NCBI RefSeq assembly: GCF_002014825.1
Contig: NZ_MUYU01000006.1
Coordinates: forward strand, 1-64,000
Source of the DNA: Moraxella pluranimalium
Lineage (GTDB): Bacteria; Pseudomonadota; Gammaproteobacteria; Pseudomonadales; Moraxellaceae
Direction: 5' to 3'
DNA: 64,000 nt
Shown: in pieces, positions 52,015-62,195 of the stretch
How the letters are laid out: each line of letters begins with the position of its first letter
Position numbering within the stretch: position 1 is the first letter of the stretch
Notes under the pieces: model-generated
What the model was told of the DNA's origin: nothing
What the model saw: only the letters and a program-made list of their open reading frames with translations
Database searches by the model: none
Position numbers and translations under genes: made by a program

Positions 52015-52251
52015 TTATTGACCATGCAAACGGGCGTTTAGCTCATCAAGCACCATCGCCCACACGGCATCTTTTCGCCATTCTTCACGGACAAATGCCA
52101 TTTGGCTGTCATTCCAAAATGGGGCTTGGTCAAGCTGTGTATCTTCGTCTAGCTGATGTGCGGCGATGAATTTTTCGATGGCTTCATCACTGCTATCAAG
52201 TCCAAGCTGAGCAAATAGCTCGTTCATGGTGTATTCGATGTTTCCTAACAT
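52015..52251 (-). CDS. DUF2789-family protein
   Basis: A 78-aa protein with the pattern of DUF2789: MNELFAQLGLDSSDEAIEKF, then QAPFWNDSQMAFVREEW, then a C-terminal helix with ELNARL. It is acidic and all-helical. The function is unknown. The family is widespread in Pseudomonadales-like bacteria. The ATG at 52251 gives the usual N-terminal stretch. Confidence 0.8.
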   Translation of the reverse strand: MLGNIEYTMNELFAQLGLDSSDEAIEKFIAAHQLDEDTQLDQAPFWNDSQMAFVREEWRKDAVWAMVLDELNARLHGQ

Positions 52252-52417
52252 AGTTTAGTCCTGCTTTTGTGGGTTGGCTGATTTTGTTTGGGTATCACTT
52301 TTCAAAATCATGACTAGATTGTAACAGCTTATACTTAGCCAAACTTTACAAAATTGTATCGTCTGTGTAATAAAACACTTACCACGATGTGTAAGTTTCT
52401 TACCAAATTAAATTTAT

Positions 52418-52453
52418 AAAAAATACCCAACTCAGATGAATCGGGCATTTTTT
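52418..52453 (-). terminator. mdh terminator
   Basis: On the minus strand AAAAAATGCCCGA pairs with TTGGGTATTTTTT (with wobbles) around a loop. It lies 14 bp after the mdh stop. Confidence 0.75.
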
Positions 52454-52466
52454 GGCGGTCAGTCAA

Positions 52467-53453
52467 TTATGCAAATAGATGGTCAATCGCTGCACGCTCT
52501 TCTTCAAGCTCGTTTAGAGTGATGTTGATGTATTTTTGGCTAAATTCATCAATCTCAAGGCCCTGAACGATTTTGTATTCACCATTTTCGGTAGTTACAG
52601 GGAAACCGAACATCACGCCTTCTGGGATGCCGTATGAGCCATCTGATGGGATACCCATAGTTACCCATTCGCCGTTCGTGCCTAGTGCCCAATCACGCAT
52701 ATGGTCGATGGCAGCGTTTGCAGCTGATGCAGCTGATGACAGGCCACGAGCTTCGATGATGGCTGCACCACGCTTACCAACGGTAGGTAGGAATACATTA
52801 GCATTCCATTCTTGGTCGTTGATCATGTCTTTGACGCTCTCGCCATTGATGGTGGCAAAACGATAGTCAGCGTACATGGTTGGGCTGTGGTTGCCCCAAA
52901 CGGTTAGGTTCTTGATGTCTTTGACTTGCTTGCCAGTTTTCTTCGCTACTTGGGTCAATGCACGGTTGTGGTCAAGGCGTAGCATAGCAGTGAAGTTCTT
53001 GGCAGGTAGGTCTGGTGCTGATTTCATTGCGATATAAGCGTTGGTGTTTGCTGGGTTGCCCACGACCAATACTTTGACATCACGGCTAGCGACATCGTTA
53101 AGTGCTTTACCTTGAACGGTGAAAATCTTAGCATTTTCTTGTAGTAGGTCGGCACGCTCCATGCCCGGGCCGCGTGGACGAGCACCGACTAGTAGGGCAT
53201 AGTCAGCATCTTTGAATGCGACATTTGGATCGTCAGTACCGATTACATCAACTAGCAGTGGGAATGCACAGTCATCTAGCTCCATGATGACGCCTTGTAG
53301 GGCTTGTTGTGCTTTTTCGACAGGTACTTCTAGTAGCTGTAGGATAACAGGCTGATCCTTGCCAAGCATTTCGCCAGATGCGATACGGAATAGTAGGCTG
53401 TAGCCGATTTGACCAGCTGCGCCAGTAACAGCAACACGAACAGGTTGTTTCAT
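52467..53453 (-). CDS. mdh: malate dehydrogenase
   Basis: A 328-aa NAD-dependent TCA enzyme of the cytosolic-type MDH branch. It has the Rossmann motif [21 protein letters not shown] near 7-27, [16 protein letters not shown], the mobile loop [15 protein letters not shown] with substrate Arg, [20 protein letters not shown] and the catalytic His in [11 protein letters not shown]. The strong similarity of length and motifs to Acinetobacter-type MDH makes the call secure. acnB of the same cycle is encoded at 7451. Confidence 0.96.
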   Translation of the reverse strand: MKQPVRVAVTGAAGQIGYSLLFRIASGEMLGKDQPVILQLLEVPVEKAQQALQGVIMELDDCAFPLLVDVIGTDDPNVAFKDADYALLVGARPRGPGMERADLLQENAKIFTVQGKALNDVASRDVKVLVVGNPANTNAYIAMKSAPDLPAKNFTAMLRLDHNRALTQVAKKTGKQVKDIKNLTVWGNHSPTMYADYRFATINGESVKDMINDQEWNANVFLPTVGKRGAAIIEARGLSSAASAANAAIDHMRDWALGTNGEWVTMGIPSDGSYGIPEGVMFGFPVTTENGEYKIVQGLEIDEFSQKYINITLNELEEERAAIDHLFA

Positions 53454-53653
53454 GGTAAATCCTTCTTTGTTAAGGTGTTAAGTATAAAAACCTTGTGAGT
53501 ATCATCAATTTTTCTGATGATGCTATCACAATCGCAATTAGTTTAGCACTTTTACCATCAAAAGACAAAGCCAAAAATGCAAAAATCCAAATTGAGTATG
53601 TTTCAATTTGGATTTGGTATAGCAATTATACAAAAGATGGTAAGCATCGTACA

Positions 53654-54847
53654 TCAGCCAACGAGCTGTTTGGCAATCCAGTGCTTGACAGGCGGTAGGT
53701 TGTTGCTCACTCGTAGTGCCAAATCACGCACCGCACGCACAGGCTTACGATCATCGGTAAATAGCGTCACCATTGCATTAGTGCCGTGATACAGTGGGCG
53801 AGTATGGATTTGATGACGACGATTAAAGGTGGCAAGCAGGCGATCAGATGCGATGTCACGCCCCATGCGGTGTGCTTCGATAATAAGTGGCGCTAGAATG
53901 TCGGCGCTGATAAGTCCTAGATTGTAGCCGTGCGCGGTCACAGGGTGCATACCGACAGCAGCATCCCCGATGAGTGCGGCACGCTTGGCGTGGAACTGAT
54001 GTGCGTGCACACCCATCAGTGGGTAGTGATGCACCGACCCTGCAATGCTAAATGTACCAAATTGATCGCCAAACATTCGCTGTGCTTCGCTGGCAAGTGC
54101 TTGTGGTGATAGGCTAAGCAGGGCATCGGCTTGGGTGTTGTCAAGAGTGATGACGCAGTTGGTCAGATGGTCATTGAGCGGTAATAGAGCAAGGGTGCGA
54201 CCGTACAAAAAACATTCTTGGGCAGTTGCACCATTGGACAGCGGATGACTGACTCGAAACACAATCACCGTCCGCCCAAAGTCATGCATATCCGCACCAA
54301 TCCCAAGCATACGACGCACGCCAGACAGTCGGCTGTCAGCGGCAATCACCAAATCTGCTGTCAGTGTGCGACCATCAGCAAGGCTCACCGTTGCCTGCAC
54401 ATCATCGGTCTTGACATCGGTGACGCCAATCTCGGTAATCAGTGTGACATTATCCATCGTCGCCACTTCGTCATAGATGGCTTTGCGGATATTGTGATTG
54501 GAAATCAGATTGCCGAGTCTATCAAGCAAACGCATGGATTTCATTAGGCTTGGCACTTGAAAATGCAGGGCATAATCAAGTGTACCGCTATACACTTTGG
54601 CATCGACCAGCGGATAAACCTCATCGGGGTTGAAGCGTTGCCAAGCGCCAAGATTTTGTAGGATTTCTTTTGAACGATTGGTCAGGGCGATTTCACGGCC
54701 GTCATAAGCAGGGTTTTGTAGGCTTGATAAAGGGGCTTTTTCGATGATGGTCAAGCGCAACTCGCTACCCTTAAAATAGCGAGCAAAGGCAAGCCCAGCA
54801 GGGCCTGCACCGACGATGATGATATCACTATGCATGGTGTCGCTCAT
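53654..54847 (-). CDS. ubiM: UbiH/UbiF-family FAD monooxygenase, probably UbiM
   Basis: A 397-aa flavin monooxygenase of ubiquinone biosynthesis. The FAD-binding GAGPAGLAFARYF is near residue 13, the DGREIALTNRSKEILQNLGAW stretch near 50 and the GDAAVGMHPVTAHGYNLGL motif near 290. The GREIALT variant and the overall length suit UbiM, the broad-specificity hydroxylase found in Neisseria, Moraxella and some Xanthomonads; UbiH or UbiF cannot be excluded. It stands alone on the minus strand. Confidence 0.75.
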   Translation of the reverse strand: MSDTMHSDIIIVGAGPAGLAFARYFKGSELRLTIIEKAPLSSLQNPAYDGREIALTNRSKEILQNLGAWQRFNPDEVYPLVDAKVYSGTLDYALHFQVPSLMKSMRLLDRLGNLISNHNIRKAIYDEVATMDNVTLITEIGVTDVKTDDVQATVSLADGRTLTADLVIAADSRLSGVRRMLGIGADMHDFGRTVIVFRVSHPLSNGATAQECFLYGRTLALLPLNDHLTNCVITLDNTQADALLSLSPQALASEAQRMFGDQFGTFSIAGSVHHYPLMGVHAHQFHAKRAALIGDAAVGMHPVTAHGYNLGLISADILAPLIIEAHRMGRDIASDRLLATFNRRHQIHTRPLYHGTNAMVTLFTDDRKPVRAVRDLALRVSNNLPPVKHWIAKQLVG

Positions 54848-55044
54848 AAAAATCCCCTAAAAATCACACAGTGTCAAAAGTCAATGTTTGGTTGCGCCAA
54901 AATCCTGTTAAGCCTTGCTAAGCTTTGTCAAATTTTTCAAACTTTTTAAGCTTTGTAAAGCATTTAAATCATGCCAAGCCAAAATTATCAAAAAGCAAAT
55001 AAGCGTATCTTGGCAAATGGCTAAGTTGGCTTAGTTTTGACGGC

Positions 55045-55479
55045 TTAATTTTGGCGTTGATAGTTTGCCAACTCGTTACGAATGGTGGTTTGTAGCCAAG
55101 CACGCAAATCATCAGACAACTGACTCATGTGGTCGCCCAAAAACTCATCAATCTGTGCTGATAGATTGTGGTTGAGGCGAGCTTCAAGCGCTTGTAAGTC
55201 ATTATCGGTCAGCGTGGCGGTCGCTTCGCCATCGAGTGATGTGGTGTCAAGGCTGTGCACCAGTCGCATGGCTTGGGTATTGGTGCTGCTGCCATCTTGC
55301 ATAAAGCCTTGCATCGCTTGATTAAAATCAGGATGGCTAAAGCGAAAATCGCTCACAGGCTCACTGCTATCAAGCAGGCGAATGATGTCATCAAGCTCAT
55401 CATAAACAGCAGAGCGAGCACTGGCAGGCGTGCCAAGCCAACGCTTAGCAAACTGAATGCTGGGTGAAAAATTTGCCAT
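55045..55479 (-). CDS. hypothetical protein
   Basis: A 144-aa protein without signal peptide or membrane segment. The N-terminus (SIQFAKRWLGTPASARSAVYDELDDIIRLL) forms amphipathic helices; the middle is Ser/Thr-rich; the C-terminus (EARLNHNLSAQIDEFLGDHM, then a Trp-containing helix ending in RQN) is helical. No family is recognised. It follows apbE by 81 bp on the same strand. Codon use looks ordinary for the window. Confidence 0.65.
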   Translation of the reverse strand: MANFSPSIQFAKRWLGTPASARSAVYDELDDIIRLLDSSEPVSDFRFSHPDFNQAMQGFMQDGSSTNTQAMRLVHSLDTTSLDGEATATLTDNDLQALEARLNHNLSAQIDEFLGDHMSQLSDDLRAWLQTTIRNELANYQRQN

Positions 55480-55560
55480 GATTATCCCTTATAAAAATAG
55501 AATATCTGTATTGTAAATCAAACACTAAGCCAAAGTAAACATCAAGCCATCAATAGCGTG

Positions 55561-56604
55561 CTATTTTGGGAATTGTTGTTGCATGGCGTCGGTTTTGACG
55601 ATGTCAAAGCCAGTTTTGCTACTGTTTTCGATGACGAATAGGGCTTGGATGCCTTCACGATTGGCAAGCTTGAGCGCATCTGCGTACGGCATGGCGGTCA
55701 ATGCCGTCGCCCAACCATCTGCCAAAGCCACGCTGTCATGTAGCACAGTCACGCTTGGAGCATTGCCTGCGACAGGATTGCCTGTGGTGGGGTTGATGGT
55801 GTGGCTATAGCGTACGCCATTGTATTCAAATGAATTGCGATAACCGCCTGAAGTTGCGATGTGTAGCGAGCCATCTTTTGGCTGAGTCAGCGTCGTGATG
55901 GTGTCACGGGTCTTGACTGAGCTGTCAATGACAGGCGCATCGACTGCCAGTGTCCATGGCTTGCCCTTGTCATTTTGTCCAAGGGTGGCAACTTCACCGC
56001 CAATCTCGACCATGTAGTTTGTGATGCCATAGCTGTCTTTGAGCGTCTGAGCGATGACGTCGACGGCATAGCCTTTGGCAATCGCCGAAAAATCCAGCCC
56101 CAAGCCATCGACGGTTTTGTGAATTTGTGTGCCATTCACCACAACTTTATCAAGCCCGATGAGTGCTTGAGCCTTAGCAATCTCATCGGTGCTTGGTGGG
56201 GATTGTAGTCGCTCAACGCTTTTGTGCTTACCAAATCCCCACAGCTCAACGAGTGGATACACCGTCGGGTCAAAGGCATGATCAGATGCTTGATAGATGG
56301 TTTGGCTGTCGCTTAGCACCTTGGCAAAGTCAGCATCAATCTGTATTGGCGTCGCTGACGGCAGGCGATTAAATTTACTAATCGTGCTGTCATCCATATA
56401 GGTGGACATACTGATGTTGATGGCGTCTAAGCGTTTATCAATCGCAGCTTGGATGGCTTTGGCATCAGCGCCATCAGGATGCTGATAGCTGATGTGGTAG
56501 CTTGTACCCATGGTTTGCCCTTCGATTTTTTGATAAGTCGGCTTGTCACTGCAAGCGCTGATGAGAGCGGCTGAACAGATGATGGCAATCGGAGCGTATT
56601 TCAT
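55561..56604 (-). CDS. apbE: FAD:protein FMN transferase (ApbE), lipoprotein
   Basis: A 347-aa periplasmic enzyme that attaches FMN to Thr of target proteins such as NqrB/NqrC or RnfG. A lipoprotein signal ends in LISAC with Cys18. The mature part has the family blocks GTSYHISY, DGLGLDFSAIAKGYAVDVIA, VEIGGEVATLG and YSHTINPTTGNPV, plus the late metal-binding ADGWATALTAM. It starts 11 bp after folA, so it is probably the last gene of the lgt-thyA-folA-apbE operon. Confidence 0.93.
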   Translation of the reverse strand: MKYAPIAIICSAALISACSDKPTYQKIEGQTMGTSYHISYQHPDGADAKAIQAAIDKRLDAINISMSTYMDDSTISKFNRLPSATPIQIDADFAKVLSDSQTIYQASDHAFDPTVYPLVELWGFGKHKSVERLQSPPSTDEIAKAQALIGLDKVVVNGTQIHKTVDGLGLDFSAIAKGYAVDVIAQTLKDSYGITNYMVEIGGEVATLGQNDKGKPWTLAVDAPVIDSSVKTRDTITTLTQPKDGSLHIATSGGYRNSFEYNGVRYSHTINPTTGNPVAGNAPSVTVLHDSVALADGWATALTAMPYADALKLANREGIQALFVIENSSKTGFDIVKTDAMQQQFPK

Positions 56605-56615
56605 GGGTGTACCCT

Positions 56616-57134
56616 TTATGCTGTTTTAGTTTTTTGATAAGTGACAAAACGATACGCCAAACCACTTTTGTCACAGATATGCGTATCGCTTTGAGCGACT
56701 TTGATAAACTCATCAGTGATGACAGGATAATAAGCATCGCCTGTGATGTCGATATCTACTTCGGTAATCTCAAGGCGGTCAGCCATCGCTAAGCTCTGCT
56801 GATAAATCTCACCACCGCCGAGGATATAGATGGCAGACTGCCCACGAGCGATGGCATCGGCTTTGGCGGCATTGATGGCGTCCACGAGCGTATGCGACAC
56901 GGTCACACCATCGTGATGAAAGGTCGTGTCACGGGTGATGATGTGGTGACTGCGGTTCGGCAATAAGCGACCCAAAGACTCAAAAGTCTTACGCCCCATG
57001 ACAATCACGCCGCCTGTGGTGATGTTCTTAAAATGCTGTAAATCAGCAGGGATGTGCCATAGTAGCTGATTGTTCTTGCCGATACAGTGGTTCGTGCTTT
57101 TGGCGACGACATGGATGATATCGATATCTGTCAT
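56616..57134 (-). CDS. folA: dihydrofolate reductase
   Basis: A 172-aa DHFR, the trimethoprim target. It shows the Met20-loop region IGKNNQLLWHIPADLQHFKNIT near 16-37, VIVMGRKTFESLG near 41-53 and YILGGGEIYQQSL near 100. The start at 57134 is one base past the thyA stop and gives the usual short N-terminus; the frame to 57212 overlaps thyA and is rejected. It is translationally coupled to thyA. Confidence 0.95.
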   Translation of the reverse strand: MTDIDIIHVVAKSTNHCIGKNNQLLWHIPADLQHFKNITTGGVIVMGRKTFESLGRLLPNRSHHIITRDTTFHHDGVTVSHTLVDAINAAKADAIARGQSAIYILGGGEIYQQSLAMADRLEITEVDIDITGDAYYPVITDEFIKVAQSDTHICDKSGLAYRFVTYQKTKTA

Positions 57135-57135
57135 A

Positions 57136-57978
57136 TCAGACCGCCACAGCTGCTTTGATGGCAGGATGTGATTGATAATTTTCAATCGTGATATCATCAA
57201 AGCTAAAGTCAAAAATGTCTTTGATGTCAGGGTTTAGCTTAAGCTGACACAGTGGCAGTGGCTCACGGCTAAGCTGAAGTTTGGCTTGCTCAAAGTGATT
57301 GCTATACAGATGCGTATCACCGCCTGTCCAGATAAATTCACCCACATCCAAATCGCACACTTGGGCAATCATGTGCGTCAGCAGTGCATAGCTTGCGATA
57401 TTAAATGGCACACCCAAGAACACATCGGCACTACGCTGATACAGCTGGCAGGATAATTTGCCATCAATCACAAAAAACTGAAACAGCGTATGGCACGGCG
57501 GCAGTGCCACTTGTCCTGCTTCGGCAGGGTTCCAGCCCGAGACAATCAGACGCCGAGAGTTGGGATTGGTTTTGATTTCGTTAATCAGCCAAGTAATTTG
57601 GTCAAAGCCATCGACATTGTACGCACCATCGGCATTTTTGCTTGCGCCAAAATTACGCCACTGATGACCATAGACAGGCCCAAGCTCACCTGCAGGACGA
57701 CCAAAGCGAGCGGTCTGTTCGGCGGTCGCCCACTCATCCCAAATGCTGACACCGTTTGCTTGCAGATAATCCACGCAGGTATCGCCTTTTAAGAACCATA
57801 GCAGTTCATGGATGATGGATTTCATGTGGACTTTTTTGGTGGTCAGTAGCGGAAAGCCCTTTGACAAATCAAAACGCATCTGATGACCGAACACCGAGCG
57901 AGTGCCTGTGCCTGTGCGGTCGCCTTTATCGCCACCAGTTTCTAGGATGTGCGTCAGTAGCTCAAGATATTGTTTCAT
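57136..57978 (-). CDS. thyA: thymidylate synthase
   Basis: A 280-aa ThyA, making dTMP from dUMP with methylene-THF. It shows the [26 protein letters not shown] region near 30, [29 protein letters not shown] with the catalytic Cys, [26 protein letters not shown] and the dUMP-binding C-terminal part. The length is slightly above E. coli ThyA (264). The ATG at 57978 overlaps the last base of the lgt stop, so translation is coupled. Confidence 0.97.
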   Translation of the reverse strand: MKQYLELLTHILETGGDKGDRTGTGTRSVFGHQMRFDLSKGFPLLTTKKVHMKSIIHELLWFLKGDTCVDYLQANGVSIWDEWATAEQTARFGRPAGELGPVYGHQWRNFGASKNADGAYNVDGFDQITWLINEIKTNPNSRRLIVSGWNPAEAGQVALPPCHTLFQFFVIDGKLSCQLYQRSADVFLGVPFNIASYALLTHMIAQVCDLDVGEFIWTGGDTHLYSNHFEQAKLQLSREPLPLCQLKLNPDIKDIFDFSFDDITIENYQSHPAIKAAVAV

Positions 57979-58853
57979 TAGGCTTGTTTCCAATCATAAA
58001 TGCGTTTTTGATACGCCATCACCATTAAGATAATACCAAAAATAATCATCGGCAAACTGTATAATTGCCCCTTGCTCATCCACCCAAAAATCAGCTCATA
58101 GCCGACATCTGGCTGACGGAAAAATTCGGTGATAAAACGGCTGATACCATAGCCTAACAAGAACAGCGCAGACACCGCATAGCGTGGGCGTGGCTTGGAT
58201 GAGAACCACCATAGCAGGATAAATAGTAGCACGCCTTCGGTTGCTGCTTGGTACAGCTGTGATGGATGGCGTGGTAGTAACAGATAGCCACCGATATTGG
58301 TCGCAACGCTTTGTAGGGCGGGATTGGCTTGCAATAGCTCAAAATCAGCATTGGCTGCCTGCGGGAAATACATCAAATGGCTGATGTCGGATGTCGAGAC
58401 ACGACCCCATAGCTCGCCATTGATGAAGTTGCCAATTCGCCCAAATAATAGACCTGTCGGCACACATGGTGCGATAAAATCCAGCACGGTAAACGGCGCT
58501 TTTTTGTATTTATAGGCAAAATACCACATCGCAAGTAGCACGCCGACAAAGCCACCGTGAAAGCTCATACCGCCTTCCCAAACACGGAATAGGTACAGCG
58601 GATTGGCAATAAATTCGCCAAAATTATACAAAATCACATAGCCGATACGACCGCCGAGAATGACGCCCACCGAGCCAAAAAATACCAAATCAGAAACCAT
58701 CTCAGCGGTAAAATCGGTGCGAGATTTGGTACGATACCAAGCCAAAAAATAAGCCATGCCAAAGGCAAGCAGGTACATCAGACCATACCAATGTAGCTGA
58801 ATGACGCCTAAGTCTAGGGCGACAGGATTGATTTGTGGGTGGGTGATAGCCAT
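57978..58853 (-). CDS. lgt: phosphatidylglycerol--prolipoprotein diacylglyceryl transferase
   Basis: A 291-aa inner-membrane enzyme that adds diacylglycerol to lipoprotein precursors, with seven membrane segments. Signature stretches: [20 protein letters not shown], the [12 protein letters not shown] segment with conserved Arg, [44 protein letters not shown] and [16 protein letters not shown]. The start at 58853 gives the standard N-terminus; the open frame extends upstream to 59003 through a terminator and is not coding. First gene of the lgt-thyA-folA-apbE operon. Confidence 0.96.
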   Translation of the reverse strand: MAITHPQINPVALDLGVIQLHWYGLMYLLAFGMAYFLAWYRTKSRTDFTAEMVSDLVFFGSVGVILGGRIGYVILYNFGEFIANPLYLFRVWEGGMSFHGGFVGVLLAMWYFAYKYKKAPFTVLDFIAPCVPTGLLFGRIGNFINGELWGRVSTSDISHLMYFPQAANADFELLQANPALQSVATNIGGYLLLPRHPSQLYQAATEGVLLFILLWWFSSKPRPRYAVSALFLLGYGISRFITEFFRQPDVGYELIFGWMSKGQLYSLPMIIFGIILMVMAYQKRIYDWKQA

Positions 58854-58924
58854 GCAATGCTCGTTTTGTGGATAAAATGGGGATATTATAGCGTATTTTG
58901 GGTGTGTTTTTCCAACAAACAATA

Positions 58925-58952
58925 AAAAAGCCTGTTGGCTAACAGGCTTTGT
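58925..58952 (-). terminator. tauE terminator
   Basis: AAAGCCTGTT pairs with AACAGGCTTT around GGCT, with A and T runs on the flanks. It is followed by an imperfect 16-bp direct repeat (GTAAAAGGGTTGCT and GTAAAAGAGTTGCT). Confidence 0.85.
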
Positions 58953-58989
58953 AAAAGGGTTGCTGCGTAAAAGAGTTGCTACTTGGCAA

Positions 58990-59793
58990 TCACAGCCAAC
59001 CACTCACCATCAGCTGTACGCCGACGATCATCAGCAGTACGCCAAAGGCACGCTTGAGCGTCTGTGCAGGTAGGGCGTGCGCTAGGCGTGCGCCGACCTT
59101 TGCCATCACAAAGCTTAAAATACTGATGGTGATGAATGCGCCGATATGCACAAAACCGATCAAGCCATCAACCTGATCGACGCTGCCGCCTTGATGACCA
59201 AACCAAATAAAACCCAAAGCACCTGCGATGGCAATCGGCAGACCGCAGGCGGCTGATGTGCCGACAGCTTGTTTCATTGGTACGCCATTTTGGCTCAAGT
59301 AAGGCACGGTCAAACTGCCACCACCGATACCAAAGATGGCAGATAATATACCAATGACGACGCCAGAGATCATCTGCTTGTAGTCGGCAGGGGGTGGGAT
59401 GTCGAGTCGTTCTTGATTGGGGAAAAATAGCATTTTCACCGCCATCAAGATTGCGCCACCGCCCAAGATGGCTTGGAGCATCGCACCATCAATGAGTGTC
59501 GCCATCCAAGCACCGACAAGACTGCCAAGCACCAATCCCTTTGCCATGTTTTTAAAGATTTCCCAACGCACACCACCACGCTTGTGATGTGCTGACATTG
59601 AGCTGATCGAAGTCAAAATGATGGTCGCCAGTGCCGTACCGACTGCCACGTGTGGCACGATTTCACTTGGCAAGCCATAATACGCCAAAATCCAAATCAG
59701 TGCTGGCACGATGACCATACCGCCACCAACACCAAACAGTCCTGCGCACAGCCCTGCCACGATCCCTGCGATCGAAAACCACAAATAAATCAT
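58990..59793 (-). CDS. TauE/SafE-family membrane permease
   Basis: A 267-aa protein with about seven to eight membrane helices of the TauE/SafE (DUF81) family, often linked to export of sulfite or other organosulfur anions. It has the family's internal repeat: VAGLCAGLFGVGGGMVIVPAL at the N-terminus and GVVIGILSAIFGIGGGSLTVPYL in the second half. The substrate is unknown. It is divergent from birA, with 50 bp between the starts. Confidence 0.9.
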   Translation of the reverse strand: MIYLWFSIAGIVAGLCAGLFGVGGGMVIVPALIWILAYYGLPSEIVPHVAVGTALATIILTSISSMSAHHKRGGVRWEIFKNMAKGLVLGSLVGAWMATLIDGAMLQAILGGGAILMAVKMLFFPNQERLDIPPPADYKQMISGVVIGILSAIFGIGGGSLTVPYLSQNGVPMKQAVGTSAACGLPIAIAGALGFIWFGHQGGSVDQVDGLIGFVHIGAFITISILSFVMAKVGARLAHALPAQTLKRAFGVLLMIVGVQLMVSGWL

Positions 59794-59843
59794 GATTCAA
59801 ATCCCATTGTTTTAGTGAAATTGTGCTATTATAACGCAATTTT

Positions 59844-60767
59844 ATGAGTTTTGTGGATGCATTTTCGATGGATTATTTGGGTGGGGTGTGGGATTTTGCG
59901 CCGATTTGGGCAGAGATTTGTCGCCATCATCGGCATGATGCGCTGACTGATAGCACCAACACACAGTTGATACAGGCGGTGAGTGCAGGTAAGCTTGATT
60001 ATCGCCATCATCATCTGCATACGTGTGACGCCCAAAGTGCAGGGCGTGGACAGCATGGCAGATCGTGGGTGAGCGCTCAGGGCAATGTGTTTTTGTCGCT
60101 TTATACGCCGATGCAGGCGATGAGTGATGATGGCTTTGGGCTTCTCCGCTTGGATGGCTTTTTGTCATTGGCGGTGGGGTATTATTTGGCACAGCTTGAG
60201 ATTATCCAAGCCATCAATGCCGAGCGTATTAAGAAAGACTTATCAATCATCGGTGTCAAATGGGCAAATGATGTCGGCTACTATGACGATACAGCACACC
60301 TATTCCAAAAGCTGTGCGGGATTTTGATCGAGCCTGTCTATGCCAAAGTCGATGACAAAACTCGTCTGGTCGGCGTGGTTACAGGCGTGGGGATGAATGT
60401 TGAGATGAGTCCTGCCATCGCCGATGGACTGTATCAAGCCACCTGCCTAAGACAGCTGGCAGATATGGCAAATCTTGAGTGTGTGCCTAGCTATCAAGCA
60501 CTGTATCAGCCGATTTGCCAAGCCATCTGCCAAGCTGTCCATCAGCACAATCAGCTGTCTGATGATACTGCCAAGTCAGCTTTCATCGATGCGTTCAACC
60601 GTGCTCATGTCTTGATAGGCAAGGTGGTCAATGTCTTTGCCAGAGATGAGATGCGGGTGGTGAGCCAGTCGGGACGATGTATTGGCATTGATTATGATGG
60701 GGCGTTATTGCTTGAGCAGGCGGGCAGTATCGAGCGTGTCTTGGCAGGCATGATACAATCTGCATAA
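59844..60767 (+). CDS. birA: biotin--[acetyl-CoA-carboxylase] ligase
   Basis: A 307-aa biotin protein ligase. It shows DSTNTQLIQ, the biotinyl-AMP loop AGRGQHGRSW near 70-80, VKWANDVGYYDD with the catalytic Lys, KLCGILIEP and the C-terminal cap domain. There is no N-terminal winged helix, so this is the non-regulatory type and does not control the bio operon. A 17-residue N-terminal part is unlike E. coli BirA. An insertion near the ligase core (KKDLSIIGVKW) is slightly longer than usual. It precedes coaX by 31 bp, the common birA-coaX pairing. Confidence 0.93.
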   Translation: MSFVDAFSMDYLGGVWDFAPIWAEICRHHRHDALTDSTNTQLIQAVSAGKLDYRHHHLHTCDAQSAGRGQHGRSWVSAQGNVFLSLYTPMQAMSDDGFGLLRLDGFLSLAVGYYLAQLEIIQAINAERIKKDLSIIGVKWANDVGYYDDTAHLFQKLCGILIEPVYAKVDDKTRLVGVVTGVGMNVEMSPAIADGLYQATCLRQLADMANLECVPSYQALYQPICQAICQAVHQHNQLSDDTAKSAFIDAFNRAHVLIGKVVNVFARDEMRVVSQSGRCIGIDYDGALLLEQAGSIERVLAGMIQSA

Positions 60768-60798
60768 TGTAGATAATCTAAATTTATAAAGGATAACT

Positions 60799-61533
60799 AT
60801 GATTGCACTGTGGCTAGACTTGGGTAATACACGACTAAAATACTGGCTGATCGATGATGGCGAAGTCATCGCATCGGATGCCAAAGAACACCTAAAAGCA
60901 CCCAATGAGCTACTGATGGGTTTGTTTGGGACTTTTGTGCAATTTCATCCAGAGTTTGTGGGTATCTCAAGCGTACTTGGCGAAAAAATCAACGCCAAAA
61001 TCGCCGATACGCTCAGACAGCTTGGCGTACCGTTTGAGTTTGCCAAAGTCAATGACAAGCATCCGATGCTACACAGCCATTATGATCCGCTGCAGCTGGG
61101 TGTCGATCGCTGGCTACAGATGCTCGGCGCGGTCAATGGCGCTAAGCAGTGCGTGGTCGGCTGTGGTACGGCATTAACCATTGATATCATTGATGGTGGT
61201 GTGCATTTGGGCGGATATATCTTGCCCAATGCCTATATGCAGCGACACGCACTGTATGCAGGGACGCAGCAGATTGGCGTCAAGCAGGGGCGATTTGACA
61301 GTCTTGAGCTTGGGCGTACGACGGATGATGCGGTGCATCACGGTATTTTGTTTGGGATTGTCGGTGCGGTTAAATCAATACAGGCAAATTATCCTGACTT
61401 TGAGCTGGTTTTGACAGGGGGTGGGGCGATGACGCTTGCACCGCATTTGCACGGTGCTATCGTCGATGAAGGGCTGATTTTGACAGGCTTACAGCGGTAT
61501 TTTGAGCGTTGCCGTGATGGTGAATTTGCCTAA
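60799..61533 (+). CDS. coaX: type III pantothenate kinase
   Basis: A 244-aa CoaX, first step of coenzyme A synthesis, using the acetate/sugar-kinase fold. Motifs: LWLDLGNTRLKYWL (phosphate 1), GVDRWLQMLGAV, GCGTALTIDIIDGGVHLGGYILP and the late VLTGGGAMTLAPHL (adenosine). This type is insensitive to CoA feedback and replaces CoaA. It follows birA and ends 13 bp before the convergent OGFr-domain gene. Confidence 0.95.
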   Translation: MIALWLDLGNTRLKYWLIDDGEVIASDAKEHLKAPNELLMGLFGTFVQFHPEFVGISSVLGEKINAKIADTLRQLGVPFEFAKVNDKHPMLHSHYDPLQLGVDRWLQMLGAVNGAKQCVVGCGTALTIDIIDGGVHLGGYILPNAYMQRHALYAGTQQIGVKQGRFDSLELGRTTDDAVHHGILFGIVGAVKSIQANYPDFELVLTGGGAMTLAPHLHGAIVDEGLILTGLQRYFERCRDGEFA

Positions 61534-61546
61534 AATTTAACCATCA

Positions 61547-62098
61547 TTAGGGTGTCATCAGATGTACGGGGTGGGCTTGATTATCCAAGCCATCTTGCAA
61601 GTCATCCAAGAGATGTTGCCAAATGTATAAGGTATTTGGCTTAAGATGACCTTTTTGGACAATCAGCTCAAGGGCTAAAGCCTGCAAGCTTTTGGCGAGC
61701 TCCAGCTGTCCGCACCAAGCTAGCGAGCGCATGATTCGGCTGATTTTCTTTTCTTGATGACCGACTTCTTTGAGCCAATAACCCCGAGCCTTGAGCGTAT
61801 CGTCGGCAAAGACTTGATTGCCGACTCGCTCAATACCAAAGTAGTGCATGATTCTATCAAACGATGTTAAGAATTTTTGCTGAATTTCAGGATTGCTTTG
61901 AAAAAATAGCAAGTCATCGCCGTGTAGGGTCGGCACGGTTCTGTTCCATTTGGATGCGTGATCCACAGGAAATAGCCACTCAATATAAAAATACTGCACG
62001 CCAATCATGCTAGGTGGCAATGCCCACAGATCTTCTAGGGTGCAATCAAATGCCGTCGTCTTGCGTAGGCCTAAATAAAATTCATTAATCGGATGCAT
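61547..62098 (-). CDS. opioid growth factor receptor (OGFr)-domain protein
   Basis: A 183-aa protein that matches the bacterial OGFr_III/OGFr conserved region. Landmarks: MIGVQYFYIEWLFPVDHASK near 31-51 (compare the eukaryotic and bacterial H-x-Y-I-Q-W-L-F-P pattern), the FFQSNPEIQQKFLTSFDRIM helix near 65-85 and LKARGYWLKEVGHQEKKISRIMRSL near 103-128. The usual His of HxYIQWLFP is Tyr here (YFYIEWLFP). The function of the domain in bacteria is unknown. It is convergent with coaX. Confidence 0.75.
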   Translation of the reverse strand: MHPINEFYLGLRKTTAFDCTLEDLWALPPSMIGVQYFYIEWLFPVDHASKWNRTVPTLHGDDLLFFQSNPEIQQKFLTSFDRIMHYFGIERVGNQVFADDTLKARGYWLKEVGHQEKKISRIMRSLAWCGQLELAKSLQALALELIVQKGHLKPNTLYIWQHLLDDLQDGLDNQAHPVHLMTP

Positions 62099-62195
62099 AT
62101 CATCTGCCAGTGTTTGCTTGGTTTACATCAACTATAGCATGATGGTGCGATAAATTGTGTCGCCTGTATCTCAAACCCGAGCGATGGCGTATCAG

